Source: Paenibacillus sp. MAEPY2 (GTDB taxonomy: Bacteria; Bacillota; Bacilli; Paenibacillales; Paenibacillaceae). From it: DNA of 64,000 nucleotides. Below, one piece after another: positions 52,344-61,808 of the stretch. A program made the position numbers and the translations under genes. The stretch is taken from NCBI RefSeq assembly GCF_000499205.1, contig NZ_AWUK01000010.1:310001-374000 (forward strand). Reading direction: 5' to 3'. The stretch's first letter is position 1. Every line of letters starts with the position of its first letter. Below the pieces are notes generated by a model. It was not told the origin of the DNA and ran no database searches. It was given only the letters and a program-made list of their open reading frames with translations.

Positions 52344-52360
52344 AATTAAAGCGGTTACAT
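52344..52360. promoter_or_regulatory. cre-like element upstream of ABC operon 3
   Basis: AATTAAAGCGGTTACAT; its complement ATGTAACCGCTTTAATT differs by one base from the element at 49611. Confidence 0.5.
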
Positions 52361-52392
52361 CAACCGAATAACGAATACAGGGGGTTGGGAAA

Positions 52393-53712
52393 ATGAATAA
52401 AAAGCCCATAGCAATGCTTCTGACATTGACGCTTATCTTCACCATATTTTTAACCGGATGCAGCAGTTCGGATTCCGGTGAAAAGGGTGAAGCAAGCGGT
52501 AGCGGGTCCGATGGAAAGGTGACCCTCAAGTTTATGCACCTCTGGCCAGCGGGCAGTTCAGCACAGCAGAACAAGCTGGTTAACGACATCATCAAGCAGT
52601 ATCAGACTGATAACCCGAACGTAACGATCAAGCAGGAAGTACTGGAGAATGAGCAATATAAAAACAAGCTTAAAATTCTATCCGCTTCCAATGAACTTCC
52701 CGATGTAGGGGTAACCTGGGCCGCGGGATTCCTTGAGCCTTACGTAAAGGGAAACCTGTTCGCGCCGGTGGATGACCTGCTAAGTGGTCCACTTGAAGGC
52801 AAGTTCATTGCTGGAACGACCGAAGCGTATGCAGTAGAGGGCAAAACCTACGCGCTCCCGATTGAGTTGAATATATCTCCGATCTACTATAATAAGGCCA
52901 TTTTCGCCAAGTATAATTTGCAACCGCCAACAACATATGATGAGTTCCTGAATGTGGTGAAAACGCTGACAGATAATGGGGAGGTCCCCATTGCTCTTGG
53001 CAACAAGGACCGCTGGACCGGTTCACTCTGGTATATGTATCTGGCGAACCGTCTGGGCGGGGATGCACTGGAGAAGGCTATCCAAGGCACAGGTAAGTTT
53101 GATGATCCCGCTCTGATCGAGGCCGCTGCCGAAGTACAGAAGCTGGTGGACATGAACGCGTTCAACAAGGGCTTCAACGGTTTGTCCAACGATGAAGGCA
53201 AATCGGAATTCATGAATGAGAAGGCCGCGATGTATCTGATGGGCACCTGGGAACTGCCGAACTATACAACCAACCCGGATGTACCACAGGAGTTCAAGGA
53301 TAAGATTGGATTTTTCAAATTCCCGACGATAAAGGACGGCAAAAGCGACATTAACAGTTGGGTCGGCGGCCCGGGCGTAGGTCTGTTCGTCGCACAGAAC
53401 TCCAAGGTGAAGGATGAAGCACAGAAGTTCGTGCAATATTTCGTGGAAAAATGGGGTGAGAGCTCTGTAACTGAGGCGGGCGTCATTCCGGCAACGAAAG
53501 TGGATACGGCGGAAGTCCAACTGCCGCAGCTCTATACTGACCTGCTGAACGAATTAAATCAGGCCAGCAGCCTGACCCTGTTCGCAGATGTACAGATGAA
53601 ACCAGCGGCAGCCCAGGTCCATCTAGACATGATTCAGGCCCTGTTTGGAAAAGCAGTGACTCCAGAGGAGTTTGTGAAGAATCATCAGGCAGCCATTGAT
53701 AAAGGCAATTAA
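52393..53712 (+). CDS. Sugar ABC importer 3, lipoprotein solute-binding subunit
   Basis: 439 aa with a lipoprotein signal ending in FLTGCSSSD. It is a family 1 sugar-binding protein: VTLKFMHLWPAGSS, YALPIELNISPIYYNKAIF and YLMGTWELPNY. First gene of a three-gene operon immediately after the REC-AraC regulator. The ligand is unknown but differs from the other two importers, as the three binding proteins are dissimilar. Confidence 0.9.
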   Translation: MNKKPIAMLLTLTLIFTIFLTGCSSSDSGEKGEASGSGSDGKVTLKFMHLWPAGSSAQQNKLVNDIIKQYQTDNPNVTIKQEVLENEQYKNKLKILSASNELPDVGVTWAAGFLEPYVKGNLFAPVDDLLSGPLEGKFIAGTTEAYAVEGKTYALPIELNISPIYYNKAIFAKYNLQPPTTYDEFLNVVKTLTDNGEVPIALGNKDRWTGSLWYMYLANRLGGDALEKAIQGTGKFDDPALIEAAAEVQKLVDMNAFNKGFNGLSNDEGKSEFMNEKAAMYLMGTWELPNYTTNPDVPQEFKDKIGFFKFPTIKDGKSDINSWVGGPGVGLFVAQNSKVKDEAQKFVQYFVEKWGESSVTEAGVIPATKVDTAEVQLPQLYTDLLNELNQASSLTLFADVQMKPAAAQVHLDMIQALFGKAVTPEEFVKNHQAAIDKGN

Positions 53713-53742
53713 CGGTACAACGCACAAGGGGAGGATATTCTG

Positions 53743-54624
53743 ATGGACAAAGTCATGTCCAACCGTTTAGTCGCTGCGTTGTACGTGCTTCCCGCGCTGC
53801 TGCTGTTATTGGTCCTGATCTATGTACCGATCGTACTGACCGGATATTACGGATTGATGCAGTGGGACGGGATTGGCGCAATGACCTTTATCGGTTTAGA
53901 AAATTACACACGATTGCTTCACGACGCAACGTTCTGGCAGAGTGCCTATCATACTTTTTTGCTGGCGCTGTTCTCCGCACTGAGTCTAATCGGCTATCTT
54001 GCGATAGCACTTGTGCTGTCAGGCAAAATCAAGGGAGCCAATCTGTTTCGCAAAATATATCTTATTCCGATGCTTCTGTCATCGGTGGCTATAGCCCAGC
54101 TATGGCTTAAGATTTATCACCCAAGCAATGGCGTGCTTAACTCCTTTCTGGAAGGAATCGGGATTGCCAATCCGCCAGCCTGGCTGGCAGAGCCATCGCT
54201 GGTGTTGTATGCGCTGTTCGTGCCGATTTTGTGGCAGTATGCCGGATTCTATATTTTGATTTATTATGCTGCGCTTAAAAATATCCCGGAATCACTGGTG
54301 GAAGCCGCCCGGATTGATGGAGCGAACCCTTGGCAGATTGCTTTTCGCATCAAGCTGCCCCTGATCACGGAAGTGATCAAAGTGACGATTGTGCTGGCAG
54401 TTGTCGGCTCGCTGAAATACTTTGATCTAATCTATGTGATGACGGATGGTGGGCCGAATGGCTCCAGTGAAGTAATGGCCTCTTATATGTATCATCAGGC
54501 TTTCCGGGGATTCGACTTTGGTTATGGGAGTGCTGTCGGTTTCTTCCTGTTGGTCATCTGTCTGGTCGTCACCTGGCTGTTACGGAAAGCTACGGCATCC
54601 AAGGACACCATTCAGTACTCTTGA
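53743..54624 (+). CDS. Sugar ABC importer 3, permease 1
   Basis: A 293-aa MalF-type permease with six membrane segments. The EAA loop is EAARIDGANPWQIAFRIKLP. GGGGAGG precedes the ATG. It is 30 bases after the binding-protein gene. Confidence 0.9.
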   Translation: MDKVMSNRLVAALYVLPALLLLLVLIYVPIVLTGYYGLMQWDGIGAMTFIGLENYTRLLHDATFWQSAYHTFLLALFSALSLIGYLAIALVLSGKIKGANLFRKIYLIPMLLSSVAIAQLWLKIYHPSNGVLNSFLEGIGIANPPAWLAEPSLVLYALFVPILWQYAGFYILIYYAALKNIPESLVEAARIDGANPWQIAFRIKLPLITEVIKVTIVLAVVGSLKYFDLIYVMTDGGPNGSSEVMASYMYHQAFRGFDFGYGSAVGFFLLVICLVVTWLLRKATASKDTIQYS

Positions 54625-54654
54625 TACAAGTGAAATGAAAGGAGGTCCATCCCT

Positions 54655-55542
54655 GTGAAGACGGATACCGTGGTTCGGTTGCCAGCCTATCCGGGAACAG
54701 GTCCGGGCTCGACATTGCTGAGAAGGATCGGATATTTTCTGCTCTACAGCCTGTTGATTCTGGTCGCATTGCTGCAGATTCTGCCCTTGATTTGGCTGCT
54801 GCTGTTCTCACTCAAAAATAATCAGGAAGTATTCGATATGGCTCCGTTCGCCCTTCCCGCAACGCCGCGATGGGAGAATTATGTGAAAGTGTGGACGGAA
54901 GGCAACATCAGTTTATATTTCTTTAATAGCGTCTGGATTACGGTTGTTTCTGTCGTGTTTACCGTGTTGTTCGCGAGTCTGGTTACCTTTGCCATCACTC
55001 GCATGCGCTGGAAAGGACGTTCACTGGTGTTGGGGTTGTTCATGGTGGGTCTGATGATCCCTGTGCATTCAACGCTGATCCCGCTGTTTAGTCTGTTCCT
55101 GAAGCTTCATCTTACGGATCATCCATTGTCAGTCATCCTGTCCTACATCGCCTTTAACATGCCGATTACCATTATGATTTTGCTCGGCTTCTATTACGCC
55201 CTTCCACGGGAAGTCGAGGAAGCCGCCGTGATGGACGGATGCTCGGTCCATCGGATTTTCTTCCGTATCGTCTTGCCGATGACCGCTTCGGTGATCGCTA
55301 CGACGGCGATTATCAACATGATTTATGACTGGAACGAGTTTATTTTCGTGAATACGTTCATCAGCACAGACTCGTATAAGACTCTAACCGTTGGGGTACA
55401 GAACTTTATTGGGCAGTACACCACGGATTGGGGCGCGATTGGTGCAACGCTGATGATCAGCATTCTGCCTATCCTGATCGCATTCCTCGTCCTGAGCAAT
55501 CGAATCGTGGAAGGCATCGCTGCCGGATCGGTAAAAGGTTAG
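54655..55542 (+). CDS. Sugar ABC importer 3, permease 2
   Basis: A 295-aa MalG-type permease starting at GTG with AAAGGAGG upstream. Six membrane segments, EAA loop EEAAVMDGCSVHRIFFRIVLP, ending EGIAAGSVKG. Again no ATP-binding gene follows. Confidence 0.9.
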   Translation: MKTDTVVRLPAYPGTGPGSTLLRRIGYFLLYSLLILVALLQILPLIWLLLFSLKNNQEVFDMAPFALPATPRWENYVKVWTEGNISLYFFNSVWITVVSVVFTVLFASLVTFAITRMRWKGRSLVLGLFMVGLMIPVHSTLIPLFSLFLKLHLTDHPLSVILSYIAFNMPITIMILLGFYYALPREVEEAAVMDGCSVHRIFFRIVLPMTASVIATTAIINMIYDWNEFIFVNTFISTDSYKTLTVGVQNFIGQYTTDWGAIGATLMISILPILIAFLVLSNRIVEGIAAGSVKG

Positions 55543-55579
55543 AACATGTGCGTATAGGGTATTTCGCTGCCATGCCTTA

Positions 55580-55624
55580 AAGGCTCCTACACCCCTTTCT
55601 AAGAGGGATGTAAGGGGCCTTTTT
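55580..55624 (+). terminator. Terminator after ABC operon 3
   Basis: A long stem (AGGCTCC-TACA... against ...TGTA-AGGGGCCT) with mismatches, followed by T5. Confidence 0.8.
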
Positions 55625-55840
55625 GCATTCAAGCATGCTATCCGTTCGGACCGATGCGTGCTCAACTGGGTTGAAATTTACATTCCAATTGACAGGCATC
55701 AAGCATAAATAAGAAAGATGAAAATACCTATTATTGGAATTTCAAAAAACTTTCAAGTTTTTTCGCAAAACTACTGCATTTTCAAACTACCTGTGCTAAC
55801 ATACCCTAAGAATTAAAGCCCACATGGGAAAGGTGAGAAA

Positions 55841-57250
55841 ATGACAGCAATATCCTCAACCAAAGAGTCCCTGCGTTCGGATGCCAAGGATCTGAATCTG
55901 ATTCGGCTAACATGGCCTATCTTCCTGGAACTCTTCTTGTTTATGTTGATGGGGAGCGTGGATACGTTCATGCTCAGTTCGGTGTCCGATAATGCAGTAT
56001 CCGGGGTCGGAGCAGCCAACCAGATTATTTCCATTGCGATTCTTGTACTGGAAGTCATTGGACATGGCGCTGCTATTGTTGTGGCACAATATATTGGTTC
56101 GAAGAAGTTAAGTGAGGCGGCACAGGTCACGGGTAATGCGATTACATTGAATCTGATTGTCGGACTGGTCCTGAGCGGAGGCTTTCTTCTGTTCGGAGGA
56201 CAGCTGTTGACACTGCTGCATATTCAAGGTGAAATATACGATTTTGCCCGTTCTTATATAAGTATCGTCGGAGGCGGGATCTTCCTTCAGGCGCTTATTA
56301 ATGCGCTGGCCGCTACGATTCGTACACATGGTTACACCAAAGAAACGATGTATGTTTCCGTTCTGATGAACGTGATTCACGTCATTGGTAACTACGCTCT
56401 TATTTTTGGCCATTTTGGTCTGCCGAAGCTTGGTGTGGAAGGGGCAGCGATCTCCACAGTCGGCAGCCGTCTGATCTGTCTGATCATTTTCTTCTGGCTG
56501 CTCTATCGTGTTATGGACGTAAGGGTGGAGTTTAGCTATTACATCAACCTGTCGAAGAAGTTTATTGGCAAAATATTGCGGATTGGGATTCCGTCTGCGA
56601 TGGAATCCATGGTATATCATTCCTGCCAGCTCGTGTTCACGCTGTATGTGACCTATCTGGGCGCAGAAGCCATGGCAACCAAGCAGTATGCGGGCAACAT
56701 TTCAAGCTACATCTATCTATTCAGCATGGCGATTGGAATGGGAACATCCATTATTGTTGGTCGTCTGGTCGGTGCGCGACGCAAGAATGATGCATACAAA
56801 CGTGTTTTTGACAGTGTGAAATGGGCCCTTCTGGCTACGGTTATCATTGACGTGATCATCATTCTGTTCCGCGTACCGCTGATGAGCATATTTACGGATA
56901 ATCCGGAAATTATCAAGCTGGGGGCTCAAGTGATTCTGCTCAGTCTTTTGCTCGAAACCGGACGTACCTGCAATATTGTGATAATTGGTTCCCTGCGTGC
57001 GGCAGGGGATGCAAAGTTTCCGGTATACATGGGTCTGATCTCCATGGTCTGCATGAGTCTGCCGCTAGGGTACCTGCTCATATTCCAGCTTCATCTGGGG
57101 CTCGCTGGTGTGTGGCTTGCCATTGCAGCTGATGAGTGGACCCGTGCGGTCATTATGTACTTCCGCTGGAAGAGTAGAGCTTGGGAGAAACATGAACTGG
57201 TGGAGCATGATGACGAAGAGGTTGGTGCACAGCCGGTACCGGCTGTCTAA
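55841..57250 (+). CDS. MATE-family multidrug/organic cation exporter
   Basis: A 469-aa protein with twelve hydrophobic segments in two halves. It starts LIRLTWPIFLELFLFMLMGSVDTFML, the standard MATE N-terminal half, with SVSDNAVSGVGAANQI next. Such pumps export drugs or metabolites in exchange for sodium or protons. AAAGGTGAG precedes the ATG. Monocistronic with a terminator at 57337. Substrates are unknown. Confidence 0.88.
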   Translation: MTAISSTKESLRSDAKDLNLIRLTWPIFLELFLFMLMGSVDTFMLSSVSDNAVSGVGAANQIISIAILVLEVIGHGAAIVVAQYIGSKKLSEAAQVTGNAITLNLIVGLVLSGGFLLFGGQLLTLLHIQGEIYDFARSYISIVGGGIFLQALINALAATIRTHGYTKETMYVSVLMNVIHVIGNYALIFGHFGLPKLGVEGAAISTVGSRLICLIIFFWLLYRVMDVRVEFSYYINLSKKFIGKILRIGIPSAMESMVYHSCQLVFTLYVTYLGAEAMATKQYAGNISSYIYLFSMAIGMGTSIIVGRLVGARRKNDAYKRVFDSVKWALLATVIIDVIIILFRVPLMSIFTDNPEIIKLGAQVILLSLLLETGRTCNIVIIGSLRAAGDAKFPVYMGLISMVCMSLPLGYLLIFQLHLGLAGVWLAIAADEWTRAVIMYFRWKSRAWEKHELVEHDDEEVGAQPVPAV

Positions 57251-57336
57251 CGAAGAATGTTGTGCGAATAGATAAATGAACCTGTTGTAGATCAATGGAG
57301 TGCCTCTACAGGAGCCACGGAGCAACAGTTTCCCAG

Positions 57337-57381
57337 GAGAGTCAATTACGGAAAGGATTTAATCCGTGATTGGCTCTCTTT
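57337..57381. terminator. Terminator after MATE gene
   Basis: A 16-bp stem GAGAGTCAATTACGGA/TCCGTGATTGGCTCTC with two G-U pairs; the following T-run is short. Confidence 0.75.
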
Positions 57382-57484
57382 GCATTCCGGCAGAGGTCAG
57401 TAGAAGTGAGGATAGCAATAATGATCAAAACGGCGATGACATCATTCACGTATAGTAAGGATATGGAAGGGGGCTTTTCCTCAG

Positions 57485-58381
57485 TTGAGCCGTTACCGTG
57501 CAATGATTCAGCAAAGTTTGTTCTATATTGAAACCCATCTGCATGAGGAGATCGGGTTGGAAGAAGTGGCGTCCGAGGCGTTGTTGTCGCCGTATCACTA
57601 CCACCGGGTTTTCCGTAATGAGGTTGGCATGACCGTGGTGGATTATATCCGAAACCGTCGGATGAGTCTGGCGTCCACGGCCCTGCGATCGACGGATGCA
57701 GGCATTCTGGACATCTCCCTGGCTTGTGGATTTGAGAGTCAGGAAGCCTTCACCCGCGCATTCCGCAAATTATATGGCATGCCACCAGGACGTTTTCGCA
57801 AATTGTTCGATCTGAAATTATTCGAAGGAAGAACCAGAGGAGGAGAATTACAGATGAATCAGACGTCAACGATTACAGGTTGGATGTTAACCGGAAGTCA
57901 TCCGCAAAATTATGAGATGGGTATTGATCCTGCCGAAGTGCATCAGGGGAAAGCTTCAGGATATTTGAAGGCAGTTACGCCGATGGAGCCTAACGAGTTC
58001 GCAACAATGATGCAGCAGTTCAGAGCGGACAAGTATGTGGGTAAGCGGATGAAATTATCGGGATTCGTGAAGACCGAGCTTGTGGATGCGTTCTGCGGAT
58101 TATGGATGCGTGTGGATAATAACGTCCATGATGTACTTCAATTTGATAACATGCACGATCGGCCGATTACTGGCACCCAACCGTGGAATCAGTACAATAT
58201 TGTATTGGATGTGCCGAAGGACAGTGCGGTTATCTCATTCGGGGTTATTTTGAACGGCAAAGGAAAAGTATGGGTCGACAGCTTCCGCTTTGAAGAGGTT
58301 GATCCCGATACACCGTTAACTCATATGGAGACGGAGTATGAGATGTCGGATGAGCCAATGAATTTGTCTTTTGAGGAGTAA
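57485..58381 (+). CDS. AraC regulator with C-terminal carbohydrate-binding-like domain
   Basis: 298 aa starting at TTG with AAGGGGG upstream. Residues 5-105 are a complete AraC DNA-binding domain (IGLEEVASEALLSPYHYHRVF, ILDISLACGFESQEAFTRAFR). The rest is a beta-rich jelly-roll-like domain (YVGKRMKLSGFVKTELVDAF, WNQYNIVLDVPKDSAVISFG, GKVWVDSFRFEEV) resembling CBM4/9-type or related ligand-binding folds. Here DNA binding is N-terminal, the reverse of classic AraC. The inducer may be a sugar. It stands alone; targets are unknown. Confidence 0.8.
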   Translation: MSRYRAMIQQSLFYIETHLHEEIGLEEVASEALLSPYHYHRVFRNEVGMTVVDYIRNRRMSLASTALRSTDAGILDISLACGFESQEAFTRAFRKLYGMPPGRFRKLFDLKLFEGRTRGGELQMNQTSTITGWMLTGSHPQNYEMGIDPAEVHQGKASGYLKAVTPMEPNEFATMMQQFRADKYVGKRMKLSGFVKTELVDAFCGLWMRVDNNVHDVLQFDNMHDRPITGTQPWNQYNIVLDVPKDSAVISFGVILNGKGKVWVDSFRFEEVDPDTPLTHMETEYEMSDEPMNLSFEE

Positions 58382-58410
58382 TCAGATAAGAATGCAGGTT
58401 CAATGCTAAG

Positions 58411-58440
58411 CTGAAGGGTGTATGGGAATTATGATATAAT
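58411..58440 (+). promoter_or_regulatory. Possible promoter of the PD-(D/E)XK gene
   Basis: TATAAT (58435-58440) with CTGAAG 18 bases upstream; the -10 is perfect and the -35 weak. Confidence 0.4.
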
Positions 58441-58467
58441 ACTGGTGAAGAATGGAGCTGATGCTGG

Positions 58468-59319
58468 ATGACGGATTTGCTCGATCCACGAGTGGATTTT
58501 GTATTCAAACGTATTTTTGGAAGTGAGCAAAGTAAAGATGTTTTGTTAGCTTTCCTTAACAGCACGTTTATTGAAACCGGTGAGTCGCCTCTTACGGAGA
58601 TTACACTTATTAACACGTTTACGGACAAAGATAGTCCGGAAGATAAACAATCCATTTTGGATATCAAAGCGCGTACGGTGGAGGGCAAGTTAATCAACAT
58701 TGAGATGCAGCTGTTCAATCCGTATAATATGGAAAAAAGGACGCTGTTCTACTGGAGCGAAATGTACTCTCACCAGATCAAGAAGGGCGAAAACTATAAT
58801 CTTTTGAAAAAATGCGTGACAATTAATATTTTAAATTTCTCATGTCTGGATAATGAACGATATCACAATGTTTTTCATTTACGCGAAGATCATACAGGTA
58901 TTGGTTTGACAGATGATATAGAAATTCATGTGATGGAATTGACCAAACTGGATCAACACCCTGTCCCCATGGACAAAGGCGGACTGGTGAACTGGCTTTT
59001 ATTCTTAAAAGGGATTGATCCATCAAACTGGGAGGTGCTGGCGATGAATGAACCGATGCTAAAAAAGGCAATGGACACGCTGGAATTTCTGAGTCAGGAT
59101 GCGGCTACGAGAATGGCTTATGATGCACGGATGAAGGCACTAAGCGATGAAAAGTCGATGATAGAAGGTGCACGTGCTGAGGGAGAAGCCAAAGGGAAAG
59201 TAGAAGGTAAAGTGGAAATGGCTCGTGAGCTGCTTGCACTTGGCGTAGACATGTCTGCTGTGGTGAAAGCCTCTGGACTCTCTGAAGAGGAAATTAAAAG
59301 GCTGCTACCTAAGCAGTAA
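58468..59319 (+). CDS. Rpn/PD-(D/E)XK nuclease family protein (transposase-like)
   Basis: 283 aa. It opens LLDPRVDFVFKRIFGSEQSKDVLLAFLNS, the conserved start of the Rpn/TIGR01784 family; nuclease motif ILDIKARTVEGKLINIEMQL supplies the D..ExQ active site. The C-terminus has an EGxAxGxxEG run and a helical tail. E. coli Rpn proteins are recombination-promoting DNases, often present as multiple copies. No inverted repeats or target duplication flank it, so it is not evidently part of a mobile element. Confidence 0.85.
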   Translation: MTDLLDPRVDFVFKRIFGSEQSKDVLLAFLNSTFIETGESPLTEITLINTFTDKDSPEDKQSILDIKARTVEGKLINIEMQLFNPYNMEKRTLFYWSEMYSHQIKKGENYNLLKKCVTINILNFSCLDNERYHNVFHLREDHTGIGLTDDIEIHVMELTKLDQHPVPMDKGGLVNWLLFLKGIDPSNWEVLAMNEPMLKKAMDTLEFLSQDAATRMAYDARMKALSDEKSMIEGARAEGEAKGKVEGKVEMARELLALGVDMSAVVKASGLSEEEIKRLLPKQ

Positions 59320-59342
59320 CTAAAATTGAATTTACACTTTCC

Positions 59343-59375
59343 AGAGCTGATCCCATTGCGGGTTGGCTCTTTTTG
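59343..59375 (+). terminator. Terminator after Rpn-family gene
   Basis: Stem AGAGC/GCTCT with inner CCC/GGG, followed by T4. Confidence 0.7.
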
Positions 59376-59540
59376 TTGCGTTTAGGGTATACAAAAAGTA
59401 GAGCGAAGTCCAAGCTGAGAAGAGGATACAGGCTTTTTCCCTATTAATCCCGTTGTTCTCGATAGCTAATCGGGCCATACCTTGTTAACATAGATCCAAA
59501 GAATACTATAAATTCATGACATATATAGAGGATGATTCCG

Positions 59541-60251
59541 ATGAATAAAAAAGTGCTTGTGGTGGATGATGAATCAAGTATCGTCAGTGCCATTGCTTAC
59601 GCGCTGCGGCGCGAAGGATATGAAGTAGAGACAGCCAATGACGGAGAGGAAGCGCTGGTGAAGGTGGCGTCATTCCATCCCCAGGTCATGATTCTGGATG
59701 TGATGATGCCCAAGCTGGACGGATACGGCGTATGCCGCAGACTGGAGGACCGGGAAGATATCGGGATTATTTTGCTGACCGTCAAAAATGATATCGTGGA
59801 TAAGATCGTCGGCCTGGAAATGGGCGCGGATGATTATATGACCAAACCGTTTGAGATCCGAGAACTGCTCGCCCGGGTAAAGGCGCTGATGCGGCGTGTG
59901 GAAAAAAGCAGCCCATCTCCTGACGATCCTAAGAATCAGGCCATTGTCAATGGAACACTACGCATCCATATCGCTCACCGCACGGTCATGGTGAATGAGG
60001 AGAAGCTGGATTTGACACCAAAAGAGTTCGACTTACTCACCATTCTGATGTCCAATCCTGAGCGTGTATACACGCGGGATGATCTGCTGGACCGGGTGTG
60101 GGGTATGGAATATGCCGGGGGTACACGCACGGTGGATATTCATATTCAGCGCCTGCGCAAAAAAATTGGGGATACCGACCAGCAAAAATTGCAGACGGTA
60201 TATGGAATTGGCTATAAAGCATCAGCCCCTGGTCCGGGCCTTTCGGTATGA
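59541..60251 (+). CDS. OmpR/PhoB-type response regulator
   Basis: 236 aa. The receiver has VLVVDDESSIV, phospho-acceptor D53 (VMILDVMMPKLDG) and K in DDYMTKPFE. A winged-helix output domain follows (LDLTPKEFDLLTILMSNPERVYTRDDLLDRVWG, RTVDIHIQRLRKK). The ATG at 59541 is 8 bases after AGAGGA; an ATG three codons earlier abuts it. The kinase gene overlaps by four bases. Confidence 0.93.
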   Translation: MNKKVLVVDDESSIVSAIAYALRREGYEVETANDGEEALVKVASFHPQVMILDVMMPKLDGYGVCRRLEDREDIGIILLTVKNDIVDKIVGLEMGADDYMTKPFEIRELLARVKALMRRVEKSSPSPDDPKNQAIVNGTLRIHIAHRTVMVNEEKLDLTPKEFDLLTILMSNPERVYTRDDLLDRVWGMEYAGGTRTVDIHIQRLRKKIGDTDQQKLQTVYGIGYKASAPGPGLSV

Positions 60252-61753
60252 GAGTCAGTATAAAACTGAAGTTCAGCGTCTTTCTGGCGGCGCTGCTGAT
60301 TCTGACCGTGGTTGTACTCAGTTCCCTTGTATTGCGCGGGATTGAGCGCAACCAGCAGACACAGATTGAGACCATTCTGTCCCAGCAGACCCGTTTGGTC
60401 AATCTGAATGTGCGGCAGTCTTACTATACCGAGTCCGTTCGTCTGGAGCAGGAGGTTTTTTTACAGCAAAATGGCCGCAGGCTGGCTCAGGAGCTAGCGA
60501 GCTCCACAGGTTTGCCCATCGCGCTTTATGATATGAAGGGGCAGCAGGTCGGTTCATCCATTGCGTCTGAGGAAAGTGCAGATATCAAAGAGACGCTAAG
60601 CTATGCGCTGCAAAATAAAATTGCCTATCACGAACAGGGGGATACGCTGCTGTATGCTGCGCCCCTGGACGGACCGGATGGACAGATGGGTGCTGTGCGT
60701 ATGCAATATCCGGTTCAGAGCTATCATGAGTTCTATGCTCGTATCCTTCAGCTGTTCATGTGGGCGGGTATTGCCGTGGTTGGGCTTAGCTTTATTCTGG
60801 GATACCTCTTCTACAATCGTTTTGCCGTCGCCATAACTCGCTTGAAGAAGTCCGCTGATTCCATCCGTGAGGGGCATTATATTGCCGAATCGCCTGTGAG
60901 ACGCAAGGATGAATTAGGTGAGCTGGGACAGGGCATTTATTATATGAGCACATCGATTCAGCAGAATATTGAAGCCATGCATGATGAGCAGCAGAAGCTC
61001 CAGCTCGCAATTGAGAAGCTTCAGGCACTGGAGCAGCAGCAGAAACAATATATCGGGAATATTAGCCATGAGTTCAAAACGCCGCTTACATCGATCAAGG
61101 CGTATGTTGAACTGCTGGATATGTATAAGGATGATCCGCAATTGCTGGATGATGCCACGAACAACATCGGCAAAGAAACCGAGCGTTTATACGAAATGGT
61201 TGAAAAGGTTCTTCATCTGTCTGCTCTGGAAAAATATGATTTTGAGAATCAGGCGGAGGATGTGGAGGTACGTGCTTTGCTGGAGGACGCCTGTGGCCGA
61301 ATGCGGGGCAAAGCCGAGAAGTTTGCGCTCACGATGGAGCTGGACCTGCATCCTGCGATCATTCGCAGCGATCGGGAGAGCCTGATGCATATTTTCATTA
61401 ACCTGCTGGATAATGCCATTAAATATAACGTGCCGGGAGGTGTCATCCGTGTACGAAATGAACTGCAAATGCAGGAGCGACAAGCGGTTATTCGCATCTT
61501 TAACTCGGGTACGCCCATTCCGGATGAGGCGCGGGAGAAAATCTTTGAACCCTTTTACACCGTCAACAAAGACAGGGCCAGAAAAACCGGGGGAACCGGG
61601 CTGGGACTATCACTCGTCAAGCAATTTGTAGAGAAGCAGGGCGGTACGATTACATTGCTGTCTAACGATCCGAAGCATAAGGAAGGAACGACGTTCCAGT
61701 TGATTTTTCCTCTGGCGGATTCGAGTTTACAAGTTGGAAACAAGTCTGAATAA
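60248..61753 (+). CDS. Sensor histidine kinase, HAMP type
   Basis: 501 aa. A membrane segment near 8-30, an external domain of about 140 residues, a second membrane segment (MWAGIAVVGLSFILGYLF), HAMP, then HisKA with H274 in ISHEFKTPLTSIKAYVELLD, and HATPase (NLLDNAIKYN, GGTGLGLSLVKQF). The partner regulator gene overlaps it by four bases. The signal is unknown; the lipoprotein encoded next may take part in sensing. Confidence 0.92.
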   Translation: MRVSIKLKFSVFLAALLILTVVVLSSLVLRGIERNQQTQIETILSQQTRLVNLNVRQSYYTESVRLEQEVFLQQNGRRLAQELASSTGLPIALYDMKGQQVGSSIASEESADIKETLSYALQNKIAYHEQGDTLLYAAPLDGPDGQMGAVRMQYPVQSYHEFYARILQLFMWAGIAVVGLSFILGYLFYNRFAVAITRLKKSADSIREGHYIAESPVRRKDELGELGQGIYYMSTSIQQNIEAMHDEQQKLQLAIEKLQALEQQQKQYIGNISHEFKTPLTSIKAYVELLDMYKDDPQLLDDATNNIGKETERLYEMVEKVLHLSALEKYDFENQAEDVEVRALLEDACGRMRGKAEKFALTMELDLHPAIIRSDRESLMHIFINLLDNAIKYNVPGGVIRVRNELQMQERQAVIRIFNSGTPIPDEAREKIFEPFYTVNKDRARKTGGTGLGLSLVKQFVEKQGGTITLLSNDPKHKEGTTFQLIFPLADSSLQVGNKSE

Positions 61754-61808
61754 CTTTGGAAGTATGCGGTGTGTATGCTTGGTCTATAGAAAGCAATCAG
61801 GAGGGACC

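Noticed and set aside
58468-59319. Rpn-family gene as part of an insertion sequence
   Set aside because: No terminal inverted repeats or target duplications flank it; the family is commonly stand-alone in bacilli.
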